Positions 1-8,593 of a DNA stretch of 64,000 bases are shown piece by piece. Position 1 is the first letter of the stretch, and each line of letters starts with the position of its first letter. The notes beneath the pieces were generated by a model. The model did not search any database and was not told the DNA's origin. It saw only the letters and a program-made list of their open reading frames with translations. Position numbers and translations under genes: made by a program. The DNA is taken from the NCBI RefSeq assembly GCF_020883455.1, contig NZ_CP086615.1, forward strand, positions 620,001 through 684,000, in the 5' to 3' direction. Source of the DNA: Spiribacter halobius. Lineage in GTDB: Bacteria; Pseudomonadota; Gammaproteobacteria; Nitrococcales; Nitrococcaceae.

Positions 1-297
1 CTGCCACCGCTGCCGCGCTGGCATGCCGGGCGGCTGCCGGAGGCCGTGCTGGTGCGGCCGGAAGGCCCCGCCGAGCGAAGGGTCCTGCGGGCCTGGGTCG
101 CGGCACGCACCGACGAGGGCCCGCTGTGGCTGCTCCAGGTCGAGCGCGAGCGGCTGCAGGCGGGGCCGCTGTTCCTGAGCGTGGAGGCCGTGGCAGACAC
201 CTCGGAGCCCGGGACCACCCTGGCCGATCTCGCGGCCCGGACCGGCTACGATGGCCGCGAGGGGGAGATCGCGCGCTACCGGCCCAGCGAAAACTAG
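1..297 (+). CDS. 3' end of a gene of unknown function
   Basis: The reading frame is open from the first base of the window to a TAG stop, giving 98 residues of a protein whose start lies outside. The visible part is rich in Arg, Ala, Leu and Glu, has no obvious membrane segment, and ends in a hydrophilic tail (RYRPSEN). I do not recognise a family. The stop codon is the TAG inside the first arm of a palindromic repeat, so the last codons may have been altered when that repeat arrived. It converges with ubiX, which ends in the other arm of the same palindrome. Confidence 0.5.
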   Translation: MPPLPRWHAGRLPEAVLVRPEGPAERRVLRAWVAARTDEGPLWLLQVERERLQAGPLFLSVEAVADTSEPGTTLADLAARTGYDGREGEIARYRPSEN

Positions 298-355
298 CCC
301 GCATATCTCACCGATCCGCGCGCGCAGCCGTGAATCGGTGAGATATGCGGGCTAG
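294..355. repeat. Palindromic REP-like element with perfect 22-bp arms, full short form
   Basis: Arms 294-315 and 334-355 are perfect inverted complements and begin and end with CTAG. The core half reads gtgaatcggtgagatatg followed by cgggctag. The stop codons of both flanking convergent genes lie in the arms (TAG at 295-297 on the plus strand, TAG at 354-352 on the minus strand). It could act as a bidirectional terminator, though there is no T tract. Related copies or halves occur at 4733, 6061, 7834, 8018, 16981, 20884, 22431 and 55545. Confidence 0.85.
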
Positions 356-954
356 TCCCCCCAGCGCGGGGCCAGCGTCTGGGGCATGCCGAGGCGGTCC
401 AGGACGCGGGCGACGACAAAGTCCACCAGCTCGTCCAGGGACTGCGGACGATTATAGAAGCCGGGATTGGCCGGGAGGATGAGTGCACCCATGCGGGCCA
501 GGCGGAGCATGTTTTCCAGGTGGATCTCGGAGAGCGGCGTCTCGCGGACCACCAGGGTGAGCTCGCCGCGCTCCTTGAGCACCACGTCGGCGGCGCGCTC
601 GATCAGGCCCTCGCTGGTGCCCGCGGCGATGCGGCCGAGGGTGCCGGTGGTGCAGGGGCAGACCACCATCTGCCGGGGCGCGCCGGAGCCGGAGGCCACC
701 GGCGCGGTCCATGCGCGCGGGCCGAACACCTGGAGCTGTCCCTCGCGGGCGCCGTAGCGCTCCCCGAGGGCCGTGGCAATGTCGCCGGCGCGGGCGGGGA
801 GGGTGACGTCCTCCTCCATCTTCAGCACCAACCGCCCGGCCTCGGAGATGAGCAGATACACCGGGCGCCCGGCCGCGAGCAGGCATTCCAGCAGGCGCAG
901 GCCATAGCGCCCGCCGGAGGCACCGGTGATGGCAAGCGTCACCGGTGCGCTCAT
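352..954 (-). CDS. ubiX: Flavin prenyltransferase UbiX
   Basis: This 200-residue protein matches the UbiX/Pad1 family, which attaches a dimethylallyl unit to FMN to make the prenylated flavin cofactor of UbiD-type decarboxylases in ubiquinone synthesis. Visible signatures are the N-terminal Rossmann-like segment [12 protein letters not shown], the [15 protein letters not shown] segment, and the C-terminal [17 protein letters not shown] and [14 protein letters not shown] motifs. Length is normal for the family (about 190-210). The ATG overlaps the stop of mpl as ATGA, so the two are translationally coupled; mpl next to a ubiX homologue is also known in Pseudomonas. Its TAG stop is inside the palindromic repeat at 294-355. 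Confidence 0.93.
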   Translation of the reverse strand: MSAPVTLAITGASGGRYGLRLLECLLAAGRPVYLLISEAGRLVLKMEEDVTLPARAGDIATALGERYGAREGQLQVFGPRAWTAPVASGSGAPRQMVVCPCTTGTLGRIAAGTSEGLIERAADVVLKERGELTLVVRETPLSEIHLENMLRLARMGALILPANPGFYNRPQSLDELVDFVVARVLDRLGMPQTLAPRWGD

Positions 955-2300
955 GCCTGCGCGCCTCCGGTCCGCAGCGCGGCGAGAAGCCGCTCGTGGA
1001 TGCCCTCGAAGCCGCCGTTGCTCATCACCAGAACGGTATCGCCCGCATGGCATTCGTGGACGATGGCGGCAATCAGGGCGTCCACCGTGGTTGCCGTGCG
1101 GGCGCGCTCGCCGAGCGGCGCCAGCGCTGCCGCGAGATCCCAGTCGAGCCCGGATGGCTCGAGGACGAAGGCCAGATCGGCGCCGGCCAGGGCGTCGGCG
1201 AGCTGCCCGCGGTGGACACCCTGGCGCATGGTGTTGGAGCGCGGCTCCAGGACCGCCAGCAGCCGGCCGCTGCGCCCCGCGGCGAGCGCCCCAATGGTGG
1301 CGGCGATGGCGGTGGGGTGGTGGGCGAAGTCGTCCAAGACCTCCACGCCGGCCGCACGGCCCCGGGACTCCAGCCGTCGCCGGATGCCGCGAAACCCGGC
1401 CAGCGAGGCGGCGCCCTGCGCCAGGGGGACGCCGGCGTGGCGGGCGGCGAGCAGGGCAGCGGCCGTATTGCGGGCATTGTGGGCGCCGGGCAGGGGCGGC
1501 GTGAAGGGCAGGTCCTGCAGGTGCCAGTCCCCGTTGTCGGCGCCGAGCCGCCAGTCGTTGTCGGCGCCGGTGCCGAAGCGCGTCTGCACGCTCCAGCAAC
1601 CCATCTCCATCACCACTTCCAGGGCGGCATCGTCGCCGTTCACGAGGATCTGGCCGCTGCCGGGGACAGTGCGCACCAGGTGATGGAACTGCCGCTGGAT
1701 CGCGGCAAGATCGGGGAAGATGTCCGCATGATCGTACTCCAGGTTGTTGAGCACCAGGGTTCGCGGACGGAAGTGCACGAACTTGGAGCGCTTGTCGAAG
1801 AATGCGCTGTCGTATTCATCCGCCTCGATCACGAAGAACGGGCCCTCGCCGAGCCGTGCGGAGACGCCGAAGTTGCCCGGCAGCCCGCCAATCAGGAAGC
1901 CCGGCGCCAGCCCGGCATCCTCCAGCAGCCAGGCGAGCAGGCTGGCGGTGGTGGTCTTGCCGTGGGTGCCTGCCACCGCCAGCACCCAGCGCCCGCGCAG
2001 GACATGCTCGGCCAGCCACTGCGGGCCGGAGGTGAACGGCAGGTCGCGCTCCAGCACCGCCTCCACGCTGGGGTTGCCCCGGGACAGGGCATTGCCCACC
2101 ACCACACAGTCCGGGGCCGGCTCCAGCGCGGCCGGATCGTAGCCCTCGGTGACGTCGATGCCCTGGTCGGCCAGCAGCGTGCTCATGGGCGGGTAGACGC
2201 CGGCGTCTGCTCCGGTGACGCGGTGTCCCGAGGCCCGGGCCAGCAGCGCCACGCCGGCCATGAAGGTGCCGCAGATACCGAGGATATGGACGTGACTCAC
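951..2300 (-). CDS. mpl: UDP-N-acetylmuramate:L-alanyl-gamma-D-glutamyl-meso-diaminopimelate ligase Mpl
   Basis: Mpl is a cytoplasmic Mur-ligase-family enzyme that recycles cell-wall tripeptide by joining it to UDP-MurNAc with ATP. The 449-residue product starts [13 protein letters not shown], has the ATP-binding loop AGTHGKTTT near residue 110, the conserved [12 protein letters not shown] segment, and the Mur C-terminal domain with DDFAHHPTA and LEPRSNTMR. Length is normal. I chose the GTG start at 2300 because it directly precedes [10 protein letters not shown] and overlaps the upstream stop as GTGA. The order membrane protein - mpl - ubiX with two 4-base overlaps indicates one operon. Confidence 0.95.
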   Translation of the reverse strand: MSHVHILGICGTFMAGVALLARASGHRVTGADAGVYPPMSTLLADQGIDVTEGYDPAALEPAPDCVVVGNALSRGNPSVEAVLERDLPFTSGPQWLAEHVLRGRWVLAVAGTHGKTTTASLLAWLLEDAGLAPGFLIGGLPGNFGVSARLGEGPFFVIEADEYDSAFFDKRSKFVHFRPRTLVLNNLEYDHADIFPDLAAIQRQFHHLVRTVPGSGQILVNGDDAALEVVMEMGCWSVQTRFGTGADNDWRLGADNGDWHLQDLPFTPPLPGAHNARNTAAALLAARHAGVPLAQGAASLAGFRGIRRRLESRGRAAGVEVLDDFAHHPTAIAATIGALAAGRSGRLLAVLEPRSNTMRQGVHRGQLADALAGADLAFVLEPSGLDWDLAAALAPLGERARTATTVDALIAAIVHECHAGDTVLVMSNGGFEGIHERLLAALRTGGAQA

Positions 2301-2803
2301 GAGCCGAGCACCATGCGCACGAACAGCGTTGCCCCGAAGGTGTAGGCGAGGGCGACCATCACCCCGGCCCCCATGGCGACGGACAGGGCATGGCGGAAGA
2401 TGTGGCCGACCACCGCCAGGTTCCAGAAGAGCAGGCCGATAAAGACGAGCACCGCTGCGGGCGCCTCGCTCTCCGGCGCGCCCGACAGGCGCAGCAGCGG
2501 CAGGGCCACGGCGGTGATCAGGGCGTCCGTGCCGAACAGCGCCGTGGCGGTCTGCACGAACCGCGCCCCGAGCCCCCGCAGCTGCAGGACCGCATAGGCA
2601 AAGGCGGCGTTGAAGCCGATCAATACCAGCAGCTGCAGCGCCGGGTCGCTCCCGGGGCTGAAGGTGCTGATGGCCGGATAGCTCACCGCGGCCGCCACCG
2701 CGGCCGTGAGCCCCACGAGGGCGGGCGAGTAGGGCACATCCTGTGGCCCCGCGCGCAGCAGGGCGATGTCCAGCAGGCTGCGGAGCAGCAGGTCGAGGCG
2801 CAT
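2297..2803 (-). CDS. Small multi-pass membrane protein, function unknown
   Basis: The 168-residue product has a short amphipathic N terminus (MRLDLLLRSLLDIALLRAG) followed by about four hydrophobic helices, near residues 28-48, 58-75, 88-105 and 115-160. I cannot name a family with certainty; the pattern recalls small Yip1-like integral membrane proteins, but this is a loose resemblance. It is the first gene of the mpl-ubiX operon, overlapping mpl by four bases, so it is co-translated with cell-wall recycling. It is divergent from cfa across about 150 bases that should hold both promoters. Confidence 0.6.
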   Translation of the reverse strand: MRLDLLLRSLLDIALLRAGPQDVPYSPALVGLTAAVAAAVSYPAISTFSPGSDPALQLLVLIGFNAAFAYAVLQLRGLGARFVQTATALFGTDALITAVALPLLRLSGAPESEAPAAVLVFIGLLFWNLAVVGHIFRHALSVAMGAGVMVALAYTFGATLFVRMVLGS

Positions 2804-2955
2804 GGACGCTCCGGCGCTGGCCTGGGCATGACGTTTGCAAAATGCCCGGCACGGTCCAACATTTCCCGGTAGGGCCGTCGATCGGCCGCACGCATGGTAA
2901 CCGTTTGCCGGCCCATCGGCACCCGCGGCCGGCGGACCCGAAACCGGAGGTGCAC

Positions 2956-4173
2956 ATGCTGCTCGAGCGAGTACTGGAGGAGGGCGTACACGCGGGAACG
3001 CTGCGCCTGGAGACTCCCGACGGCGGTACGCGGACGTTCGGCAGCGGCGCGCCGGAGGCCGAGCTGCGGCTGCACGACCGCCGTGCCGCCAAGCGCGTGG
3101 TGACCGATCCGGAGTTCATGCTCGGCCAGACCTACATGGACGGGCAGTGGAGCACGCCGGATCTGCGGGCGCTGCTCGACCTGCTGCTGCGCAACTTCGC
3201 CGCCGAGCTGCCGCGGCGCCGCCACCGCTGGCTGGAGGCGCTGCTGCGGCCGCTGCAGCAGTGGAACCGGCGCGCGGCGAGCCGGCGCAACGTGGCCCAT
3301 CACTACGATATCGACGAGTCGCTGTTCCGGCGCTTCCTGGACAGCGATCTGCAGTACTCCTGTGCCTATTGGCCCCGGCGAGACCTCACGCTGGAACAGG
3401 CCCAGGCGGCGAAGCGCGCCCACATCCGGCGCAAGCTCTGCCTGCAGCCCGGGCACCGTGTGCTGGACATCGGCTGCGGCTGGGGCGGGCTCGCCATCGA
3501 GCTGGCCGAGCAGGCCGGGGTTCGCGTGGTCGGGCTGACGCTGTCGGCGGAGCAGGCCCGGGTCGCCCGCGAGCGCGTGCGCGCGCGCGGGCTCGAGGAT
3601 CGGGTGGAGATCCGCCTCGAGGACTACCGCGATGTGCCCGAGACGTTCGACCGCATCGTCAGCGTCGGCATGTTCGAGCATGTCGGCACGCGCTACTACG
3701 ACACCTACTTCAACGGCGTGCACGAGCACCTGGCGCCGGGCGGCGTGGCACTGATCCATACCATCGGCCGGGTGACGCCGCCGGGGATCACCAATCCCTG
3801 GATCCGCCGCTACATTTTCCCCGGCGGCTATATCCCGGCGATGTCGGAGGTGATGGCGGCGGTGGAGCGGCAGGGCCTCACCAGCACCGACGTCGAGGTG
3901 CTGCGGCTGCACTACGCCTATACCCTCGCGGAGTGGTTCCGGCGCTTCCAGGGCGTGCGTGATGAGGTTGTCCGGGAGAAGGGGGAGCGCTTCTGCCGGA
4001 TGTGGGAGTTCTACCTGGCGGTGAGCGAGATGGCCTTTCGCTGGCGTGGCCTGGTGGTGTTCCAGTTCCAGCTCGCCCGGGACCAGACCGCGGTCCCGCT
4101 CACCCGCGACTATCTCTACGAGGCGTCGGTGCTGGAGGAGATCGCGGAACCCCGCCGCCAGGCCAGCGCGTGA
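2956..4173 (+). CDS. cfa: Cyclopropane-fatty-acyl-phospholipid synthase family protein
   Basis: This SAM-dependent methyltransferase is expected to add a methylene bridge across double bonds of membrane phospholipid acyl chains, a stress and stationary-phase modification. The 405-residue protein has an N-terminal lipid-binding region, the HHYDIDESLF and DLQYSCAYW segments, SAM motif I (VLDIGCGWGG, about residue 170), LTLSAEQ, and the active-site segment VGMFEHVG. The ATG at 2956 follows a GGAGG five bases upstream. The family cysteine expected in the C-terminal SEMAFR segment is absent (Val-Ser instead), as in several CfaB-type members; that cysteine is not needed for activity in E. coli Cfa. 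Confidence 0.9.
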   Translation: MLLERVLEEGVHAGTLRLETPDGGTRTFGSGAPEAELRLHDRRAAKRVVTDPEFMLGQTYMDGQWSTPDLRALLDLLLRNFAAELPRRRHRWLEALLRPLQQWNRRAASRRNVAHHYDIDESLFRRFLDSDLQYSCAYWPRRDLTLEQAQAAKRAHIRRKLCLQPGHRVLDIGCGWGGLAIELAEQAGVRVVGLTLSAEQARVARERVRARGLEDRVEIRLEDYRDVPETFDRIVSVGMFEHVGTRYYDTYFNGVHEHLAPGGVALIHTIGRVTPPGITNPWIRRYIFPGGYIPAMSEVMAAVERQGLTSTDVEVLRLHYAYTLAEWFRRFQGVRDEVVREKGERFCRMWEFYLAVSEMAFRWRGLVVFQFQLARDQTAVPLTRDYLYEASVLEEIAEPRRQASA

Positions 4174-4250
4174 GCGGTGCGTATTTTCGGAAGCCGTCCG
4201 GCTGACCCGCGGCGCTGCCGTCGAGCATGGACACGGTGCCAAGGCCGGCT

Positions 4251-4344
4251 CGGGGCCACGCTCGGCGGGACACGCTGTGAATACGTCCCTGTACGCTCCG
4301 ATGCGGCATCCCTGCCGCATAGGGTCCCGCCGAGCGTGGCCCCG
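4251..4344 (-). repeat. Dispersed long-stem palindrome, copy A
   Basis: Outer arms 4251-4271 and 4324-4344 are perfect 21-bp inverted complements. The interior carries an 8-bp inner hairpin (atgcggca / tgccgcat) and the conserved single-stranded strings gtgaatacgtccct and atccct. The same interior appears in copies B, C and D (4479, 16704, 62230), while the arm sequences differ in each copy but stay self-complementary. It lies in a 634-base gene-free stretch between cfa and the phosphofructokinase gene. Confidence 0.85.
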
Positions 4345-4478
4345 ATCCGGCCCGCGAGCGTGGCGGGCTGATCCGCGATCGAGGAGGCGACCGAAGCCGG
4401 CGGTCGGCAACCGCCGCGCGCGGGTGCCGACTTTTCCTCCCCAGACAGCCCGCCACGCCCCGGCGGCTGGCGGTCGTT

Positions 4479-4574
4479 GAGCGGTCCCCTCTCCCGGGAC
4501 CGTAGGCGACAGGGATGTCGCCTTCGAGCCTCCATGGATGGATTTACGGCGTGTCCCGGGAGAGGGGACCGCTC
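4479..4574 (+). repeat. Dispersed long-stem palindrome, copy B
   Basis: Arms 4479-4500 and 4553-4574 are a perfect 22-bp inverted pair. The interior is the reverse-complement orientation of copy A, with an inner ggcgac / gtcgcc hairpin around agggat. Only 134 bases separate it from copy A, so two oppositely oriented copies sit in one intergenic region. Apart from these copies and the half REP at 4733, I see only GC-rich sequence without a convincing gene in 4174-4807. Confidence 0.82.
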
Positions 4575-4732
4575 GCCGGCCCGGCTCCAAACGCCAGAAG
4601 CTGTCGGCCCGGCTCGCAACGTCAGAAGCTGCCGGTCCGGCGCGCGCACAGGGGAGACGGCGGATGTCGGCATCCGCCTGCGGCGGGTGCCGACCTACGA
4701 TGGGGGCTGCCTGCCAGGCAGAGACGCGGCTG

Positions 4733-4763
4733 CAGTCGTGAATCGATGCGTGATGCGGGCTAG
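4733..4763 (+). repeat. REP-like half element
   Basis: A diverged right half of the CTAG-ended repeat (cagtcgtgaatcgatgcg followed by tgatgcgggctag). No matching left arm is seen. It lies 45 bases before the start of the phosphofructokinase gene, so it is probably within or near the promoter/leader of that gene. Confidence 0.55.
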
Positions 4764-4807
4764 ACTGCCGCGCGAGCGAGGTCCTGAGCCGTGGAGGGAA
4801 GTGAGCG

Positions 4808-6064
4808 ATGCCGAAGAATGCCTTCTATGCCCAGTCCGGCGGGGTAACTGCCGTCATCAACGCCACCGCCTGCGGCGTCATCGAGACCGCGCGGGCGCAT
4901 CCGCAGGAGATCGGGACCGTCTACGCCGGGGCTCACGGCATCCTCGGCGCGCTCCAGGAAGAGCTCATCGATACCGCCGAGGAATCCGCCGAGACCATCG
5001 CCGCGCTGCGGCACACGCCGGCGGGGGCCTTCGGCTCCGCGCGCTACAAGCTGAAGGGCCTGGAGGAGAACCGGGCCCAGTATGAGCGCCTGATCGAAGT
5101 CTTCCGCGCCCACGACATCGGCTACTTCTTCTACAACGGCGGCGGCGACTCCCAGGACACCGCCCACAAGGTCTCCCGGCTCGGCGAGCACCTGGGCTAC
5201 CCGATTACCTGCATCGGCATTCCGAAGACCGTGGACAACGACCTGCCGGGCACCGACAGCTGCCCGGGCTTCGGCTCCGTGGCCAAGTACATCGCCGTCG
5301 CCACCCGCGAGGCGGGGCTCGATGTCGCCTCCATGGCGCGCACCTCCACAAAGGTCTTCATCCTCGAGACCATGGGGCGCCATGCCGGGTGGATCGCCGC
5401 AGCCTCGGCCCTGGCGCGGGAGGAAGAGGGGGATCCGCCCCATGTGATCCTGCTGCCGGAGGTGCCCTTCGAGCAGCAGCGCTTCCTCGAGCGGGTGCGC
5501 GCCAGCGTGGAGCGCTTCGGCTACTGCGTGGTGGTGGTCTCCGAGGGGGTGCGCACGGCGGACGGCGGCTTCCTCTCCGACCAGGGCTCGCGGGATGCCT
5601 TCGGCCACGTGCAGCTCGGTGGGGTGGCGCCGGTGGTGGCGGCGATGGTGAAGGAGGGGCTCGGCTACAAGTACCACTACGCCATCGCGGACTACCTGCA
5701 GCGCGCCGCCCGCCACATCGCCTCGGCGACGGACGTGGAGCAGGCTTACGCCATGGGCCGGGCCGCGGTGGAGCTGGCGCTCGCCGGGCGCAATGCGGTG
5801 ATGCCCACCATCGTGCGCGAGTCCGACGAGCCCTACCGCTGGCGGGTCGGCGAGGCGGCGCTGGAGGATGTCGCCAACGTCGAGGCGAGCATGCCCGCGG
5901 AGTACATCGACGACAGCGGCTTCTTCGTCACCGAGGCCTGTCTGCGCTACCTGCGCCCGCTGATCGCCGGCGAGGACTATCCGCCCTACGTCAACGGACT
6001 CCCCGCCTACGCCCGCCTGCGCCGGCGGCTGGTGGAAAAGCGCCTGCCCGCCTTCGAGGCCTAG
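4808..6064 (+). CDS. pfp: Pyrophosphate-dependent 6-phosphofructokinase
   Basis: This enzyme interconverts fructose 6-phosphate and fructose 1,6-bisphosphate using PPi, so the step is reversible and can serve glycolysis or gluconeogenesis. The 418-residue protein has the nucleotide/PPi loop NGGGDSQDT (about residue 110), the substrate motif PKTVDNDLPGTD, and METMGRHAGW-type sequence (ETMGRHAGW). The lysine in PKTVDND and the lack of the GGDGS loop are known marks of PPi-using rather than ATP-using members. A Shine-Dalgarno GGAGGGAAG precedes the ATG. The TAG stop lies in a CTAG repeat. PPi-PFKs are common in Ectothiorhodospiraceae and methanotrophs, supporting the taxonomic guess. Confidence 0.92.
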   Translation: MPKNAFYAQSGGVTAVINATACGVIETARAHPQEIGTVYAGAHGILGALQEELIDTAEESAETIAALRHTPAGAFGSARYKLKGLEENRAQYERLIEVFRAHDIGYFFYNGGGDSQDTAHKVSRLGEHLGYPITCIGIPKTVDNDLPGTDSCPGFGSVAKYIAVATREAGLDVASMARTSTKVFILETMGRHAGWIAAASALAREEEGDPPHVILLPEVPFEQQRFLERVRASVERFGYCVVVVSEGVRTADGGFLSDQGSRDAFGHVQLGGVAPVVAAMVKEGLGYKYHYAIADYLQRAARHIASATDVEQAYAMGRAAVELALAGRNAVMPTIVRESDEPYRWRVGEAALEDVANVEASMPAEYIDDSGFFVTEACLRYLRPLIAGEDYPPYVNGLPAYARLRRRLVEKRLPAFEA

Positions 6065-6114
6065 CCCGCCAGATCCGCGCCCGCAGCCGCAAATCGGTGA
6101 GCTATGCGGGCTAG
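6061..6114. repeat. REP-like element at the pfp stop codon
   Basis: It begins with CTAG at 6061 (TAG 6062-6064 is the pfp stop) and ends with CTAG at 6111-6114. The right half (aaatcggtgagctatg cgggctag) is intact, while the left arm continues with gcccgccagatccgcg, which matches the interior of the longer 7834-8017 element. It therefore looks like an internal-deletion derivative of that element. Confidence 0.8.
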
Positions 6115-6277
6115 CCCGGCCCGCGCATCGCCCGGGAAGTTGACCGGCATCAACTTCGCGGGCGATGCGGGCATCAAACCTTGCCTCCTTGCGCCGATAG
6201 AACGCTGGCGGGGGCCGTCCTCCGCCGAGAGGCGTGCCGGCAGCGCGCCGTTCCCCCGCGCGAGAGGACCAACAACA

Positions 6278-7837
6278 ATGCGCGTCAATCTCCCGGTTAC
6301 CGGGCGCGAATGCCCGGTGGGCGCCGACGAGCGCCTGATCAGCACCACCAACCTGAAGGGCGTGATCACCAGCGCCAACGACGCCTTCTGCCGGGTCTCC
6401 GGTTTCGCCCATGAGGAGCTGGTGCGCAAGGCGCACAACCTGGTGCGCCATCCGGACATGCCGGAGTCGGTCTACCAGGATTTCTGGGACACGCTGAAGG
6501 CCGGCCGGCCCTGGATGGGCGTGGTCAAGAACCGCTGCAGGAACGGCGATCACTACTGGGTGAGCGCCTTCGTCTCGCCGGTGTTCCAGGCCGGCGAGCA
6601 GGTCGGCTACCAGTCGGTGCGCCGCCAGGCGACGCCGGAGCAGAAGGCGCGGGCGGAGCGCCTGTACGCGCGGCTGCGCCGGGGCCGGAGCGTGCCGGGC
6701 GGGCGGCTGCGCGCCCTGCTGCCCTGGGTGACCGGGATTGCTGCCGCGGTGCTGGGCGTCGCGGCCGGCGCCGGCGTCGCCACCGGTGCCTATGCCACGG
6801 GCGGTGCCGCCGCGGGCCTGGCGCTGCTGGCGGCCGGGTACGGACCCTGGTGCCAGGCCCGGCGCAACGCCCGGCTGGAGGCCCGCTCGCGGGCGATCTT
6901 CAGCAATGACGTCGGTGCCGAGACCTATGGTGGTGGGCCGGATGCCGCCGGCTGTGCCGTGCTCGCCCTGGAGATGCAGGAGTCGCGGATCGACGCCCTG
7001 CAGACCCGGCTCTCGGCGCTGATGGACAGCCTTGCCGACGAGGCCCGGGGTGCCGGCGAGGCGGCGTCCACCAACCGGCGCGCCATCGATGGCCAGCGGG
7101 ACGACATCGATCAGGTGGCGACGGCCATGAACGAGATGTCCGCCACCGTCCAGGAGGTCGCGCGCAGCGGCAACGAGGCCTCGGAGGCCGCGGGGCAGGC
7201 GGCGCGGGAGGCGGAGTCCGGGCATGGCGTGGTCACCAGCGCCGGTCGGGCGATGACGCAGCTGGCCGCGGAGGTGCACGAGGCGGCCCAGGCCATGGAC
7301 CGGGTGGACGCCGACGCACGTGCCATCGGCAAGGTGCTGGAGGTCATCGGCGGGATCGCCCAGCAGACCAACCTGCTGGCGCTGAACGCCGCCATCGAGG
7401 CGGCCCGGGCCGGCGAGTCCGGGCGTGGCTTCGCCGTGGTGGCCGAGGAGGTGCGGGCGCTGGCGCTGCGGGTGAGCGAGGCCACCGGCGAGATCGAGCA
7501 GACCATCGACCGGCTCACCGGCGGCAGCAAGGCGGCCACGGGTGTGATGGAGCGCGGCGAGCGCTCGGCGCGGTCGGTGGCGGACGAGGTGACCCGGGCG
7601 GTGAGCGCCTTCGAGGCGGTGCAGGCCGCCGTCGGCCGCATCCACGACATGAACGCGCATATCGCCACCGCCGCCGAGGAGCAGTCGGCCACGGCGGAGG
7701 AGATCAACCGCAACGTGCAGCGGGTGAACGGTGCGGTGGGCACCACGGCGGATCAGGCCGAGGCGAGCGCCGCCGCGGCGGGCCGTCTGGTGGAGATGGT
7801 GGACGAGCTGCAGGGGCTGCTGCGGCAGTTCCGCTAG
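6278..7837 (+). CDS. Aer-like methyl-accepting chemotaxis protein with N-terminal PAS domain
   Basis: The 519-residue receptor should sense redox or energy state through a PAS domain and signal to CheA/CheW. Residues about 20-115 form a PAS domain ([43 protein letters not shown]) of the flavin-binding Aer type. A paired hydrophobic region follows at about 145-195, then a cytoplasmic signalling domain with the hairpin tip [19 protein letters not shown] and [15 protein letters not shown]. There is no periplasmic sensor domain. The ATG at 6278 follows GAGAGGA. The TAG stop is embedded in the following repeat. No che genes are nearby, so it is an orphan receptor. Confidence 0.9.
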   Translation: MRVNLPVTGRECPVGADERLISTTNLKGVITSANDAFCRVSGFAHEELVRKAHNLVRHPDMPESVYQDFWDTLKAGRPWMGVVKNRCRNGDHYWVSAFVSPVFQAGEQVGYQSVRRQATPEQKARAERLYARLRRGRSVPGGRLRALLPWVTGIAAAVLGVAAGAGVATGAYATGGAAAGLALLAAGYGPWCQARRNARLEARSRAIFSNDVGAETYGGGPDAAGCAVLALEMQESRIDALQTRLSALMDSLADEARGAGEAASTNRRAIDGQRDDIDQVATAMNEMSATVQEVARSGNEASEAAGQAAREAESGHGVVTSAGRAMTQLAAEVHEAAQAMDRVDADARAIGKVLEVIGGIAQQTNLLALNAAIEAARAGESGRGFAVVAEEVRALALRVSEATGEIEQTIDRLTGGSKAATGVMERGERSARSVADEVTRAVSAFEAVQAAVGRIHDMNAHIATAAEEQSATAEEINRNVQRVNGAVGTTADQAEASAAAAGRLVEMVDELQGLLRQFR

Positions 7838-8017
7838 CCCGGATCGCTCACCGATTCGCGAAGCGAGGACGCGTAGATGGCGGGCAGGACAAGGCGTGGG
7901 AGAGTCCGGGCGCGCAGGCGTACTCGACAGTACGTCGAGCACCCGGGCCGAGCGCAACGCCGGCCTGCCCGCCAGATCCGCGGCCGCAGCCGCGAATCGG
8001 TGAGCGATCCGGGCTAG
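7834..8017. repeat. Full-length CTAG-ended palindromic element (about 184 bp)
   Basis: Perfect 27-bp terminal inverted repeats, 7834-7860 and 7991-8017, both ending in CTAG, enclose about 130 bases that themselves fold: ggcgggcag pairs with ctgcccgcc and ctcgac with gtcgag. The MCP stop TAG (7835-7837) is in the left terminus. Shorter repeats at 294, 6061 and 55545 look like deletion products of this longer form because they keep its ends and pieces of its interior. The structure resembles a MITE or REPIN, but no transposase is present in the window. Confidence 0.82.
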
Positions 8018-8060
8018 GAGTCTGCGCCCGCAGCCGTGAAGCGGTGAGATATCCGGGCTA
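8018..8060. repeat. REP-like half element at the DUF192 stop
   Basis: A second right half (gtgaagcggtgagatatc, cgggctat) directly follows the long element. The stop codon of the DUF192 gene (TAG, 8060-8058 on the minus strand) is the end of this repeat. Confidence 0.7.
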
Positions 8061-8549
8061 TTCCAGCAGCTCGAGGCGGGTGCCGCGGCGGATGCCGAGG
8101 CGCTCGGCCTGACCCGCGGCGACCTCCAGGGCCGCGGCGATGGGCCGGTCGGTGCCGTAGCCGGTACCGCCCGGTTCCATGCGCTCGACCCCGATCACGA
8201 CCCCTTCGGCATCGACGTAGGCGATGTCCAGCGCGAGCCGGACATTGCGCATGTGCCAGCCGGTGACCCGGGGCTCGGGGAAGTCGAACCAGATCGGGTG
8301 CTGGCGAATGGCCGCCGCGGGAATGTGCTGCATGCCCTGGGCGCGCTCGCGGGCATCGTCGGCGATGCGCACCGGCAGCTCCCGCGGCTCGCCCCCGGTT
8401 GGCTGGATGCGCACGATGCCGTGCCCCATGGCGTGCCAGGCCTCGGGGCCGGCGAACTGGGCCGGTGTCTGGCCCGGGAAGAGCTGGCTCGCCAGCAGCA
8501 CCACGGCGCCGATGAGCCCACCCAGAAAAATGCGTCGATACCAGTTCAT
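8058..8549 (-). CDS. DUF192 family protein with signal anchor
   Basis: The 163-residue product starts with a hydrophobic signal or anchor (about residues 5-22, FLGGLIGAVVLLASQLF), then a DUF192 domain: VRIADDARERAQGMQHIP, IWFDFPEPRVTGWHMRNV, LDIAYVDAEGVVIGVERM and AAALEVAAGQAERLGI. The domain's GM...R...W.MRN pattern is the family hallmark. DUF192 proteins are usually exported or periplasmic and their activity is unknown. The ATG is the only start placing the signal segment at the N terminus. Its stop is in the repeat at 8018-8060. It lies 44 bases downstream of the EAL gene in the same direction and may be co-transcribed. Confidence 0.85.
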   Translation of the reverse strand: MNWYRRIFLGGLIGAVVLLASQLFPGQTPAQFAGPEAWHAMGHGIVRIQPTGGEPRELPVRIADDARERAQGMQHIPAAAIRQHPIWFDFPEPRVTGWHMRNVRLALDIAYVDAEGVVIGVERMEPGGTGYGTDRPIAAALEVAAGQAERLGIRRGTRLELLE

Positions 8550-8593
8550 GGGGCGCAGTCTGCCATGGCCGGGGGCAGCGGGTCGCGACACTG

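Noticed and set aside
4760-7957. A very long open frame opposite the phosphofructokinase and MCP genes
   Set aside because: It is the GC-rich antisense shadow of two well-supported genes, low-complexity His/Ala/Gly/Arg content, and no family pattern.
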